A DNA stretch of 64,000 bases from Verrucomicrobiales bacterium (GCA_029213195.1 JARGNI010000030.1:1-64000), one strand, 5' to 3'. Shown: positions 27,589 through 37,134, counted from the first letter of the stretch. Notes: a model not told the origin generated them from the letters alone. Made by a program: numbers and translations.

Positions 27589-30500
27589 GAGAGAGCTCTC
27601 GGTGCGCGCTCGCGATCGCCTTGCTCGGATCCCTCCCGGTCATTACCCAGGGTCTCGATTCGACATTGCCGACCCTTTCCATCAAGGAGGGGAACGCGAG
27701 ACAACATCTCGCGATCCAGAAGCTCGTCGTTGCTGTCGAGTGTGTCGGCCTCCTTGCCGAGATCTCCTACGACATCACCTACGCCAATGGATCCCGGAGA
27801 AACCAGGAAGGCGAATTCCAACTGGAACTGCCCCCAGGAGCCCGGGTTTCCTCCTACAGCCTTGAAGTGGAAGGCCGGATGCGGCCCGCCGTCTCGGTGG
27901 AGAAGGAAAAAGCGCTCCATGCCTACGAGTCGATCAAGCGGAGAGGGGTGGATCCGGGAATCGTAGAAAAAGTGGGCGACACCAGCTACCGCACACGCAT
28001 TTTCCCCATTCTTCCCAACTCGACGAAGCGGGTTCGCATTTCCTACCTGCAGAAGCTGCCCCGCTCCGGGGAACTCACCCTTCCTATCTCGCACGATTCC
28101 GAGATCGATGAATACAAGGTCATCGTCCGGGGCGCACGGGAGATCGAGAGAGGAGCCCCATCCCGAATCGCCGAAACGGAGACCCTTCCCGGATTTGTCA
28201 GCACAGCTCGGCAGAGCAAACCGGATGACACCTTTCATTTGCGAGCCGAGCTCTCCGGCCGGGAGAAGCCGTTGCTCCAATCGTATGAGGACCCGAAGGG
28301 GAACGTTTCGTTCCTCCTCCAGGGAAACGTTCCTGAAGCAGTTCCACCTACCCCGGTCGACTGGCCGGAACTGCATCTGATCTGGGATGCCTCCCGCTCA
28401 CGAGATCCGGACCGGAAAGAGGCCGAACTCATAGCGCTCCGCAGTCTTTGGAAGGAACTCGGGACAGCGCGCGTCCTCTTTCACGAACTCCGCAACACGA
28501 TGTCCAACGTCCGCGAGTTCCAGGTTGTGGAAGGAAGAGCCGCGGCCTTGGAAAAAGCGATTCAGGCCATGCCTTACGATGGCGTTGCCGATTTTTCCCA
28601 GGTTCCCCCCTCCTCGATTCCCACCCTCCTTGTGAGCGACGGCCGGATCGCGAGCCCCCTCCATCGACCCGCAGAGGGAGAAGCAACGAACTGTTTCCTG
28701 CTTCATCTTGCCGAGAACCCTGTCTCGAGCGGCTTTCCCCCTTCCGGATTCCAGCCCGTCTCCCTGAGCGCAGCCAACTGGACTCAGAAGCTCTCCGCTC
28801 GCAACAGCCCCTACGCGGTGGACGGAATCGAGAAAACGTCTTGGACCTTATCGGAGCACGATGGCCGCTATTTCCTGTCAGGGACGTTCCCAGCCGACTC
28901 GAGTGAGAAGGTGATCGCCCGTATTGGAAGGTCCTCGAAGATTCCCATCTCGACCCATTCCGAGGGAGAAGAATGGAACCTTCTCCGCCGGTTTCACGCG
29001 CTGCAGCGACTCGATGTCCTCGAGCAGGAGGGCCAGACGGAAGACATCATCCGCCACGCGAAGAAGGAGCGCCTCGCGACCGACTACACTTCGTTGATTG
29101 TCCTCGAGGAATTCCGTGATCATCTTCTCTTCAAGATCCCTCCTCCCGAACCTGAGTTGCTCGAAAAATACGAGAGAGAGCTTAAGGAACGCAATGAGCG
29201 CTCACTGCAAAGCCGCCATTCTCGATGGGACCGAAAGCGTGAGCAACATGCCGCTGATTCCCCTTGGATCGATGCCGAGCTGAAACTCGAACTGCAGACC
29301 GTTTCCGTCTGGGTCAGTTCGGCAAACAAGGTGTTCCCCCCGGAACAGCGGAATCAGGAAGAACTTCGTCCCTATGAAGAATGGACGGAAGCTGCAGAAG
29401 CACTCTTGAAGAAAAAGGATCGCCTCGAGAGTTCCCAGGAAGTGGCCGGATGGATGACTGACGTCCATCGACACGTCGAGTCACTGCAAGAGATTCGCAA
29501 ACTCCCCCCGACGGTCCATGAGAAGGAAGAGATTCATGTATCGGTTCGGGGATTCGTAAATACACGCGGCCTCGTTTCCGACGAAGGCCACCTTTCTCTC
29601 CGCAAAGCGATTCGAGCCGCCGGGGATCCCAATCACTACGGATCTCGCGAGATGGTTTACCTCTACCGAAACGCCTCACGAACGGGATACAACCTCAAGA
29701 GTCCCCGGTATGTCCCCATCCCCCTCGAGTGGGGCGATATGGTCGTGGTCGAAACCCTTCCCCAGCCGAGTTTCCTGTCACAGGATGGCTTTGCCGCAGA
29801 CCCGTTCATGGATCCCGGATTCAGCGGTCGAGCATCCGGAGGCTCGAGACCTGCCGTGTTCGAGGAAGGACAAATCATGCCCCTCTCCCAGTTTCGAACC
29901 GAAACGCCCTCCGCTTCCGATCCGTTTGGCTCGCAAACGAACGAGGAAGGCCGCCCGTCCGTTCCCGCCCCCGATATGCAGACCAGCATCTTTGATCTCC
30001 CTCCGCTGACCCTGGATGAAGATCTCCTCGCGAAGTTTCAATCTTCGGAGACCCCCGGGCAGACCTATCGATCCTGGTTGAAGGATTCCGAGCAGAAAAC
30101 CTCCCTGCCCACCCTTGTCGAGATTGCCCGCATCCTCTTCGACCATGAGGAGGTTGCAGAAGGCATGCAGTGCCTTTCCAACCTGCTTGAACTGCAGAGC
30201 GATCCAATTGAAGCCTCTCGCAGCATGGCACTCTGGCTCGCCGATTTTGGAAAGACGGACCTGGCAACCGCGCACCTCGAACGATTGCTGTCCCTCGATC
30301 TGGATCCTTCGGCGAGGGAGCTCATCCAGCATGATCTCGGACGGATCTCCTCCCGGATCGAAGGATACCATGCCTCGTTCGAGATCGGAAATGCTTCGCC
30401 CACTTCCCGGAGTCTCTTTCTCATCTCTCTCGTCGACCTGTCCCACCTGGGTGGGATCGACCCCTTCGGTCTGCTCGTATCAGACCCCTTGCCATCCGAT

Positions 30501-30815
30501 CTACGCATCGTCATCACGACAGCCGGAGCAGACATTCACCCGACGACCACGCCTCCGGCCCGCGCGACCGAATGGGGGGATGCCGGAATCCTCCGCACCG
30601 CCACTCCCAGGGTCTCGGAATTCCTGATCCGCCAAGCCTGGCCCGGTCGCTACCAGATTGAAGGAATGTCATGGGAAAGCGAAGCGCATCCCACGACAGT
30701 GTGTGTGGAAATCTACTCCAACTGGGGTCGCGAATCCCAAACCCTCTCCCGCAACACATTCTGGATGACCGGGAGAAAACTGGAACTGGGGACCGCAGAG
30801 TTTTCCTGGAAGTAG
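27585..30815 (+). CDS. Secreted VIT-VWA protein with an SLBB-like domain
   Basis: Protein of 1076 residues with a signal peptide (about residues 1-22). A VIT (inter-alpha-trypsin) domain covers residues 40-185: FQLELPPGARVSSYSLEVEG, EKALHAYESIKRRGVDPGIV and RTRIFPILPNSTKRVRISYL are typical. A VWA-like region follows with a MIDAS-like DASRSRD at 268-274 and LVSDGRIA at 349-356. ATDYTSLIVLEE near 498 is the usual VIT-VWA tail motif. A coiled region leads to an SLBB-like domain at 650-723: VSVRGFVNTRGLVSDEGHLS, MVYLYRN and PLEWGDMVVVE, as in polysaccharide export proteins. The last 350 residues look like helical repeats plus a beta domain. No sortase or exosortase tail is seen. Function unknown; probably a cell-envelope protein working with the secretin-like partner. 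Confidence 0.75.
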   Translation: MRESSRCALAIALLGSLPVITQGLDSTLPTLSIKEGNARQHLAIQKLVVAVECVGLLAEISYDITYANGSRRNQEGEFQLELPPGARVSSYSLEVEGRMRPAVSVEKEKALHAYESIKRRGVDPGIVEKVGDTSYRTRIFPILPNSTKRVRISYLQKLPRSGELTLPISHDSEIDEYKVIVRGAREIERGAPSRIAETETLPGFVSTARQSKPDDTFHLRAELSGREKPLLQSYEDPKGNVSFLLQGNVPEAVPPTPVDWPELHLIWDASRSRDPDRKEAELIALRSLWKELGTARVLFHELRNTMSNVREFQVVEGRAAALEKAIQAMPYDGVADFSQVPPSSIPTLLVSDGRIASPLHRPAEGEATNCFLLHLAENPVSSGFPPSGFQPVSLSAANWTQKLSARNSPYAVDGIEKTSWTLSEHDGRYFLSGTFPADSSEKVIARIGRSSKIPISTHSEGEEWNLLRRFHALQRLDVLEQEGQTEDIIRHAKKERLATDYTSLIVLEEFRDHLLFKIPPPEPELLEKYERELKERNERSLQSRHSRWDRKREQHAADSPWIDAELKLELQTVSVWVSSANKVFPPEQRNQEELRPYEEWTEAAEALLKKKDRLESSQEVAGWMTDVHRHVESLQEIRKLPPTVHEKEEIHVSVRGFVNTRGLVSDEGHLSLRKAIRAAGDPNHYGSREMVYLYRNASRTGYNLKSPRYVPIPLEWGDMVVVETLPQPSFLSQDGFAADPFMDPGFSGRASGGSRPAVFEEGQIMPLSQFRTETPSASDPFGSQTNEEGRPSVPAPDMQTSIFDLPPLTLDEDLLAKFQSSETPGQTYRSWLKDSEQKTSLPTLVEIARILFDHEEVAEGMQCLSNLLELQSDPIEASRSMALWLADFGKTDLATAHLERLLSLDLDPSARELIQHDLGRISSRIEGYHASFEIGNASPTSRSLFLISLVDLSHLGGIDPFGLLVSDPLPSDLRIVITTAGADIHPTTTPPARATEWGDAGILRTATPRVSEFLIRQAWPGRYQIEGMSWESEAHPTTVCVEIYSNWGRESQTLSRNTFWMTGRKLELGTAEFSWK

Positions 30816-30822
30816 CTACCGG

Positions 30823-30966
30823 CTACTGGCATTTCCTGCAAAATGAGCTGAGAACCAACCACTCTATTTCCTTCTGCTGTGGCTCATCCCCTAACACTTT
30901 AGCAAATTCGAGTTCGAACTTCGTCGAGGCATAGGTCGCAGCAAGAGCGGTGCATCCGAAAAACAC
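30823..30966 (-). other. Possible small lipoprotein ORF or gene remnant
   Basis: The minus strand encodes a hydrophobic stretch with a lipobox-like end (LAVLLIVFFGC) followed by TALAATYASTKFELEFAKVL and a short tail ending CRKCQ. No ATG starts it: a GTG at 30966 or TTG at 30972 lies inside the signal, and the frame is closed by TGA shortly upstream. It may be a decayed gene or a chance frame. Low confidence. Confidence 0.25.
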
Positions 30967-31103
30967 GATCAACAGAACTGCCAGAACACAAAAAGCGACC
31001 CTCCACCCGTCTCAATCTCGCAACAACCTTGTATCGTCCCTCTCACTCAATCCGGAATCCTACTGACACGCGGACCAGAGGACAAGTACAGGCAGGCGGG
31101 AAG

Positions 31104-31347
31104 GAAACGGAGGGACATCGTCCTCGATGTCCGCAGAACCGGAGATTACGGACCGTCGAGAGCAAACGGACCGCGGGGACGCGATCCCTCCAGGAACCGG
31201 GGAACCCTTTCTCCCATTTCACAACGATGAAACGGAGGAACATCGTCCTCGATGTCCACAGAACCGGGGATTGCGGACCGTCGAGAGCAAACGGACCGCG
31301 GGGACGCGGTCCCTCCAGGAACCGGGGAACCCTTTCTCCCAATTCAC
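31104..31347. repeat. Two 119-bp imperfect tandem repeats with internal palindromes
   Basis: Unit 1 spans 31104-31222 and unit 2 spans 31229-31347; the period is 125 bases with about six mismatches by eye. Each unit holds two short hairpins. In unit 1, GGACATCG (31113-31120), loop TCCT, then CGATGTCC is perfect. In unit 2, GGACCGCG (31293-31300), loop GGGA, then CGCGGTCC (31305-31312) is perfect. The counterparts in the other unit carry single mismatches. No long reading frame makes sense across it. It resembles a REP/BIME-like intergenic element. Confidence 0.85.
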
Positions 31348-31391
31348 TGAGACCCAGAGGAGATTTCGATTCGCTTCTCCTCAACGCACGC

Positions 31392-32849
31392 CTAGGCGAT
31401 CACGTCCGGAATCGGATCCGCACCCTCAACGCCCACGAGCTTGTGGTCGAGCCCTCCGAAGAAGAAGCTGAGGTTGTTCGGATCGAGCCCCATCAGTTGC
31501 AGGATGGTGGCGTGAAGATTTCGCACATGGTAGCGATTCTCGACCGCAGCGGAACCCAGTTCATCGGTCTGCCCGACGGAAACACCACCCTTGATTCCTC
31601 CCCCAGCCATCCACATCGTGAAGCCATAGCTGTTGTGATCGCGCCCCGTTCCCTCGGCATACTCCGCGGTGGGTTGGCGTCCGAATTCTCCGCCCCAGAC
31701 GACGAGAGTATCCTCCAGCATGCCACGACGCTTGAGATCCTTGAGAAGTCCTGAGATGGGCTTGTCGGTCGCTCCGGCGTGGAGATTGTGATTCGTCTCG
31801 AGATCCCCGTGGGCATCCCAGTTGTGATCGTTGTGGGCTCCGCCCGAATAGATCTGGATGAAACGAGTGCCTCGCTCGACCAATCGACGGGCCAGCAAAC
31901 ACTTGCGCCCGAAGTCCTCGGTCTTGCTTTCATTGAGACCGTAGAGCGACTTCGTCTCTTCGGGCTCCTCGTCGATGTCGATGGCCTCCGGGGCCGTCGA
32001 CTGCATGCGATAGGCAAGCTCGTAACTCGCGATGCGGGCGGAGAGATTGGTGTTGTCGTAACGCGAGGAGAGATGCTCGGTGTTGAGATGATTGAGGGAA
32101 TCGATCAGCATCCGCTGCTCTTTCTGGCTCATCCCATTCACGTTCTTCAGGTTCAGGATCGGATCTCCCTGTGAGCGGAATACGGTTCCCTGGTAACTCG
32201 CAGGCATGAATCCCGAGGTCCAGTTCTTGGCACCCGAGATCGGCCCTCCACTCTGGTCCAGCATGACCACATAGCCGGGGAGATTCTCATTCACCGAACC
32301 GAGACCGTAGTTGACCCAGGATCCCAGCGAAGGATGTCCACTGATCAAGGATCCGCTGTTCATCATGAGCAGCGCGGACCCGTGAATGGGCGAGTCGGCC
32401 GTCATCGAGTGAATGAAAGCCATGTCATCGACACAGGTCCCGAGATTGGGGAACAGATCGGAGACATACTTACCGCTCTCGCCATACTGCTTGAACTTCC
32501 ACTTGGGCTCGACAATTCGTCCCTGGTTCTTCTTTCCTCCGCGACCAAAGGTCTTTACGTCGATCGTCTTGCCGTCCATCCCATACATGTTCGGCTTGTA
32601 GTCGAAGGTATCGATGTGGCTCGGCCCTCCATACATGAAAAGGAAAATGACGCTCTTCGCCTTCCCGTTGATCATGGGAGGCTGGGGCGCGAGAGGATTC
32701 AGCGAACTCGCAGCATTGGCCTTCGAGAAAAACCCTTCCTGTCCCAACATACCGGTCAGCGCCAGAGCCGGGAAACCGCCTCCTACCGTGTGGAGAAATT
32801 CGCGACGGTTGAACTGGCCGCAGAAGTTGGACTTGTCTTTTTTCTTCAT
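31392..32849 (-). CDS. DUF1501 domain protein (secreted, Tat-like signal)
   Basis: Protein of 485 residues of the sulfatase-like DUF1501 family, abundant in Planctomycetes and Verrucomicrobia. The N-terminus has a twin-arginine-like signal (FNRREFLHTVGGGFPALALT). Family phrases follow: SVIFLFMYGGPSHIDTFDYK, FIHSMTADSPIHGSALLMMN, VVWGGEFGRQPTAEYAEGTG and DHNSYGFTMWMAGGGIKGGV. It is separated by 6 bases from the preceding cytochrome/DUF1549/DUF1553 gene, the usual partner. The pair is thought to act in the periplasm on polymers, but its biochemistry is unproven. Confidence 0.95.
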   Translation of the reverse strand: MKKKDKSNFCGQFNRREFLHTVGGGFPALALTGMLGQEGFFSKANAASSLNPLAPQPPMINGKAKSVIFLFMYGGPSHIDTFDYKPNMYGMDGKTIDVKTFGRGGKKNQGRIVEPKWKFKQYGESGKYVSDLFPNLGTCVDDMAFIHSMTADSPIHGSALLMMNSGSLISGHPSLGSWVNYGLGSVNENLPGYVVMLDQSGGPISGAKNWTSGFMPASYQGTVFRSQGDPILNLKNVNGMSQKEQRMLIDSLNHLNTEHLSSRYDNTNLSARIASYELAYRMQSTAPEAIDIDEEPEETKSLYGLNESKTEDFGRKCLLARRLVERGTRFIQIYSGGAHNDHNWDAHGDLETNHNLHAGATDKPISGLLKDLKRRGMLEDTLVVWGGEFGRQPTAEYAEGTGRDHNSYGFTMWMAGGGIKGGVSVGQTDELGSAAVENRYHVRNLHATILQLMGLDPNNLSFFFGGLDHKLVGVEGADPIPDVIA

Positions 32850-32855
32850 GAGGAA

Positions 32856-35828
32856 TCAGTCGAGGTAGATGAATTCGTTCAGGTTCAGGGCGAGCAGAGC
32901 GATACGGTCGAGTGCTTCCTGTTCGGAGAGACCCGCTTCCGTTTGAAACTTCTGATAGAGCGCTTCAAGGTGATCCAACTCGTCCGTGGTTGCCTCCCGT
33001 TGAAAGAGTTGAGAAAGACCTGCCGCGATCTGATCGCGCACCGTCTCTCCCTCGGCCCGCATTTTCCCAGCAAAGACGACCGCCTGGTCGTTGACGAACT
33101 TGGAATTCAACATCGCGAGGGCCTGGGTCGGCACGGTCGTGGTGAATCGAACGGCACAGGCCGTGTCGGTATCGGCCTGGTCGAAGTCGGCCAGCATTTG
33201 GTAACGCAGACTCCGTTTCACATGGATATAGACCGAGCGTCGATAGTGATCCGATTCTTTTTTGGAGATGGGCCACCCTTTGCCGGGACGAGATGCGGTC
33301 GCAAGGACTTCGGGAGGCAGCGGTGGACAGACCCATGGCCCGTGGGATTCCAGATTCAAATTCCCGGAAACCGCGAGAATCGTATCCCGCAACTCTTCTG
33401 CGGTGAGGCGACGCATCGAATAACGCCAGAAGTGATTGTTCTGAGGATCCACGGCCAGGTTGGCGCTTTCCGGATCCGATGACATTCGGTAGGTGCGGCT
33501 GTGGAGGATTTGTCGATGCATCTCCTTCATGCTCCATCCATTCTCGACGAACTGGTTCGCCAGCCAATCCAGCAATTCCGGATGGGTCGGTTTTTCTCCG
33601 AGTTGTCCAAAGTCGGAGGTGCTCGGAACGATGCCCCGCCCGAAGTGATGTTGCCAGATGCGATTGACCATGACCCGGGCGGTGAGCGGATTCTCCTCAT
33701 CGACGAGCCACTCGGCAAGAGCGAGGCGACGTCCGGAAGAAGCACGACCGTCCCGCTGGATGGGCTCGGAACCGACGGTAGCCGGTTCGGGGCCATCGCT
33801 GGCAAGCACGGCAGGAAGGCCGGGACTGACCTCATCTCCGAGGGCATGAGCGCTTCCTCGAAGATGGATGTGCATAGGTGCTGGGCTCGCGCCGTTCTCC
33901 GTGACCACATTCAGAGGGACTCCAGGCTTCCGTGTCCTCCAACTGGCGATCGAGCCAATGACCTGTCGATACTCGGTCGCCAAAGTTTTCCCGGACTCTT
34001 TGTCGACCTGCTTGGCTACCTTGTCCCCCGGCCTGCCGGAGAGGATTTTCTCGATACTGACATCGCTTGCCTGCTCGCGAAGAGCCAGGTCGAGATATTG
34101 TCCACCACCAGTGTTCACGCAGTGCACCGCGAGGGTGTTGCGACCGGTCTGAAGGACGTTTCGAGCCTTCTCCGTCAGGTTGATCGTCTCGTAGTTGGTC
34201 GTATATCCGCTCGCTTCGTAGATCTTCGAGCCGTTGAGGTAGATCTCGACATCCTCGTCGTGATAGAGTTCGACGACGAGGGACCCGGGAATGCTGGTGA
34301 GCCCAAAGGAGGTCCGAGCCCAGATTTCATTGGTCTTCCACTCGGTCAGAATTTTCGCGTTCGGGGGATTGCTTGCTCCAAATCCCCCAGGTGCCTTGAA
34401 CCAGGACTTGTTGCGGAACCCCACATCGCTCCAGTCGGGAGTCGGCTTGGTCGTAGTGTATTCCCAATTGGCTCCTCCACTTCGAGCGCTCTCGACAAAG
34501 GTCACGATTTTCCCGCTGCCCTTCTTGAGTCGATTCTGAGCCTCGAGGATGGGACGAAGCTGCGTTTCCAGCTCTTCCTTTCGTTTCCCGAGACGCTGCA
34601 GGTTCCGATCCCGCTCTTCCTCGAACTTGGCTTTCTCCTCGGGACTCGCCCACGAGACGAGGGTCCCCTCGGTCTTGTAATGCGTCACGCCGCCAAAGAA
34701 TGCCATGAAGGAGTAGTAGTCCTTCTGCGAAACCGGATCCGCCTTGTGATCATGACAACGAGCACAGCCCAGGGTCGTGGCGAGGAAGGCTTCACTGGTG
34801 ACCTGGACATTGTCGGCAAGGACATCGTAGACATGCTGCTTGCGATCGGCGGGCTCGTCATCCCACTGCATCAATCGATGGTAGCCCGTCGCGGTCATCG
34901 ACTCCATCGTGGGATTCTCGATCTCATCCCCGGCGATCTGTTCGATCACAAACTGATCGTAGGGCTTGTCCTTGTTGAAGGCCTCGATCACATAGTCGCG
35001 ATACTTCCAGATGTGCGGCTTGGTATTGTCCCGCTCAAATCCATTCGACTCGGCATAGCGCACGACATCGAGCCAGTGCCTCGCCCATTTCTCACCATAC
35101 TGAGGACGGGAAAGAAGATCCTCGACCAGATCCCGGTAGGCTTTCTCGGCATCGTTGGCGTAGGCATTGACGAACTGCTGCACCTCCGCGGGCTGCGGAG
35201 GAAGTCCAAGGAGATCGTAGAAGACTCGACGAACGAGAACCTGGGGAGACGCCAGCGGATTCGGCTTCAGCCCTTCCCGGTCGAGCTGACTCTTGATGAA
35301 GGCATCGATCCCATTTCGGGACCACTCGGGATCGTCGACCTCGGGAGGGTCGTTCTTGGAAACCGGTCGATAGGCCCACCAGTCACGGTCCGCGTCGGTG
35401 ATGGTGAATCCTCGTCTCTCCTTCGCATCCCCCTTGATCTCCACGGCAGGGTCGTAGGGCGCACCGCGGTCGATCCACTCGGTCAGGATCGCGATCTCCG
35501 CCTCGGGCAATTTCCCCTTGGGAGGCATCTCGTATTTTTCGCTCTTGTAGCTGATCATCTCGAGGAGAACGCTCTTCTCCGGTTCGGCTTCATTGTAGCC
35601 CGGCCCGAAGTGTCCTCCGTGAATCAACCCCTCACGACTCGTAATGCGGAAATCCCCCTTGAGATGGTCGCCTGCACCATGACACTTGAAGCAATTCTTC
35701 TCCAGGATTGGAAAGACCTGGTCATTGAAAAATGCGAGATTCTCGGCCTCGTCAGCACGCAAGGAGGAGCCCCCGGCCGAAACCAGGAATGTGATCAGCA
35801 AAAAGGGCAGGCAACAGGGTCGAGTCAT
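32856..35828 (-). CDS. Planctomycete-type cytochrome c / DUF1549 / DUF1553 protein (PSD1)
   Basis: Secreted protein of 990 residues. After a signal peptide, a haem-binding motif CFKCH lies at residues 46-50 in ILEKNCFKCHGAGDHLKGDF, typical of the planctomycete cytochrome C (PSC1) domain. DUF1549 follows (ARHWLDVVRYAESNGFERD, then RLMQWDDEPADRKQHVYD). A middle region of beta-sandwich type includes VVELYHDEDVEIYLNGSKIY. The C-terminal DUF1553 part contains ARVMVNRIWQHHFGRGIV and NGWSMKEMHRQILHSRTYRM. It is translated just ahead of DUF1501; the two form one operon. Likely electron-linked enzyme of the periplasm acting on complex carbohydrate, by association only. Confidence 0.95.
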   Translation of the reverse strand: MTRPCCLPFLLITFLVSAGGSSLRADEAENLAFFNDQVFPILEKNCFKCHGAGDHLKGDFRITSREGLIHGGHFGPGYNEAEPEKSVLLEMISYKSEKYEMPPKGKLPEAEIAILTEWIDRGAPYDPAVEIKGDAKERRGFTITDADRDWWAYRPVSKNDPPEVDDPEWSRNGIDAFIKSQLDREGLKPNPLASPQVLVRRVFYDLLGLPPQPAEVQQFVNAYANDAEKAYRDLVEDLLSRPQYGEKWARHWLDVVRYAESNGFERDNTKPHIWKYRDYVIEAFNKDKPYDQFVIEQIAGDEIENPTMESMTATGYHRLMQWDDEPADRKQHVYDVLADNVQVTSEAFLATTLGCARCHDHKADPVSQKDYYSFMAFFGGVTHYKTEGTLVSWASPEEKAKFEEERDRNLQRLGKRKEELETQLRPILEAQNRLKKGSGKIVTFVESARSGGANWEYTTTKPTPDWSDVGFRNKSWFKAPGGFGASNPPNAKILTEWKTNEIWARTSFGLTSIPGSLVVELYHDEDVEIYLNGSKIYEASGYTTNYETINLTEKARNVLQTGRNTLAVHCVNTGGGQYLDLALREQASDVSIEKILSGRPGDKVAKQVDKESGKTLATEYRQVIGSIASWRTRKPGVPLNVVTENGASPAPMHIHLRGSAHALGDEVSPGLPAVLASDGPEPATVGSEPIQRDGRASSGRRLALAEWLVDEENPLTARVMVNRIWQHHFGRGIVPSTSDFGQLGEKPTHPELLDWLANQFVENGWSMKEMHRQILHSRTYRMSSDPESANLAVDPQNNHFWRYSMRRLTAEELRDTILAVSGNLNLESHGPWVCPPLPPEVLATASRPGKGWPISKKESDHYRRSVYIHVKRSLRYQMLADFDQADTDTACAVRFTTTVPTQALAMLNSKFVNDQAVVFAGKMRAEGETVRDQIAAGLSQLFQREATTDELDHLEALYQKFQTEAGLSEQEALDRIALLALNLNEFIYLD

Positions 35829-35933
35829 ACAGTCAACAGGGTTGAATCCTCCGTCGTTCTCAAAGATAGGCGCATCTCAGTCGAGGGGAATATCGAGCTT
35901 GGGACGTCTTCACGCTGAATCTGGCCACTTTCA

Positions 35934-36410
35934 TCAGAGATCTGTCCGATTGTTCTTTGACTCGAGATCCTCGACCGAATTTTCGCACGGCATGCCCTGC
36001 AGCCTCCAGGAAAGCATCCCTCGATGGAGGTGATAGATCTTCTCGAAGCCCTCGGCCTCGAACGCACCGAGCGAGAGTCGACTTCGAAAGCCTCCATCGC
36101 AGTACACAAGGAGCGGTCGCGACCGGTCGAGTGGCTTGGCGGCTTCGTGATCCAGCTCGCCCCGTCCGTATTTCACCCGGATCGCCCCAGGAAGGTGCCC
36201 GGAAACGAAGCTCTTCTCGGGGCGCACATCGATGGGCTGCACGCCCTCCTCCCCCTCGAGAAGAGCAGCAGCCTCCTTGGCGCTGACATTTACCACTTCC
36301 ATGGTCTCTGATTGCGAAAACAAATTCTGGTCCCAGGCATACTCGAAAACATGCCAGCCGATGGCAAAGAGTCCAAAGCCAGCGAGAAAGCGAAGAAGCC
36401 ACTTTTTCAT
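35934..36410 (-). CDS. Membrane-anchored rhodanese-like domain protein
   Basis: Protein of 158 residues with an N-terminal transmembrane or signal segment (WLLRFLAGFGLFAIGWHVFE) and a rhodanese fold: VQPIDVRPEKSFVSGHLPGA and the active-site loop LVYCDGGFRSR with C104. The catalytic Cys is present, so sulfur transfer or a related thiol reaction is possible. It is the last gene of the export operon, 79 bases after the OB-fold lipoprotein gene. Likely exposed to the periplasm. Confidence 0.88.
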   Translation of the reverse strand: MKKWLLRFLAGFGLFAIGWHVFEYAWDQNLFSQSETMEVVNVSAKEAAALLEGEEGVQPIDVRPEKSFVSGHLPGAIRVKYGRGELDHEAAKPLDRSRPLLVYCDGGFRSRLSLGAFEAEGFEKIYHLHRGMLSWRLQGMPCENSVEDLESKNNRTDL

Positions 36411-36489
36411 CTTCGGACTCTCCGCTCGCGTTCCTCGTTCTCAAGTGACGCTATTTCGCCAACCGGCCGGACCGGTCATCGGGACTGCT

Positions 36490-37095
36490 CTACCCTTTCT
36501 TCTTTTCCTCAGGTTTGGGAGCGACCCACTGCTTCTCGAGGAAGATTCCCGTCGCGTTCACGATCATGTTCTCTTCGTTGGAACCCTCGGCGATCTCACC
36601 GGTCACGATCAGTTCGTCGAGCTCGCTGAGCCCCTCGACCATCTGGAGACTTTCTGCCACGGGACCGTTGTCTCCATCCAATACCTGGATCGTGAGACGA
36701 GATGCCTTGATCACCTCGGGAGCCTCGCAGCACGCATCCCAGGGAGACTCGCAGAGATCCTCGGGGATGAGATCACAGGTTTTCAGGCTGCGATCGGCGA
36801 GGACGAAGGTTGCGAAGCCTTCGGTGAAGGGACTCATCGCGCCCCCTACTTTCCCAGCGACGACGACCTGATCGCCGGGCTTCCCGGATTTCCGAAGTTC
36901 GAGGACGGGGGTCGCGGCTCCCGGCTTCTCCTTGAGGAATACCGGGGAGAGAACGGCCGAGGATTTTGCCTCGACAGCTTCCTCGCTGACGATGATTTCC
37001 GTGCTCTTTTCTCCGCAGGAGGTGAGTAGACTGGCTCCGAAGAGCGCGAGGAGGGCGGCCACGGCCGACGCAGGGAGTTTCAAATACGTTTTCAT
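36490..37095 (-). CDS. Lipoprotein with OB-fold-like domain and conserved cysteines
   Basis: Protein of 201 residues with a lipoprotein signal ending LLTSCGEKS. The mature part looks like a small beta-barrel: GDQVVVAGKVGGAMSPFTEG and FATFVLADRSLKTCD, followed by a Cys-rich segment DLCESPWDACCEAPE and TGEIAEGSNEENMIVNATGI. I recall similar OB-fold lipoproteins with a PWD-x-CC motif from other PVC bacteria, function unknown; this is memory, not a search. The clustered cysteines might bind a metal. It follows the second FtsX-type permease by 39 bases in the same operon. Confidence 0.75.
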   Translation of the reverse strand: MKTYLKLPASAVAALLALFGASLLTSCGEKSTEIIVSEEAVEAKSSAVLSPVFLKEKPGAATPVLELRKSGKPGDQVVVAGKVGGAMSPFTEGFATFVLADRSLKTCDLIPEDLCESPWDACCEAPEVIKASRLTIQVLDGDNGPVAESLQMVEGLSELDELIVTGEIAEGSNEENMIVNATGIFLEKQWVAPKPEEKKKG

Positions 37096-37134
37096 GATAT
37101 GGAGTCGTTTGGTTTTCTGGATACTGATGGAATT

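Larger units (their letters stand above)
30816..31391. other. Non-coding stretch between the VIT gene and the DUF1501 gene
   Basis: 576 bases without a supported gene. The first 200 bases are less GC-rich and contain only the doubtful lipoprotein-like frame. From 31104 to 31347 lie two tandem hairpin-bearing repeats. The remainder, up to the DUF1501 stop, shows nothing recognisable. The upstream and downstream genes converge here, so the region may hold transcription terminators. Confidence 0.6.

Noticed and set aside
31104-31347. CRISPR array
   Set aside because: Only two long units that are nearly identical along their whole length, with no short repeat and unique spacer pattern.
33501-35918. 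805-codon plus-strand frame opposite the cytochrome/DUF1549/DUF1553 gene
   Set aside because: The minus strand has clear haem and DUF motifs; the plus translation has none.
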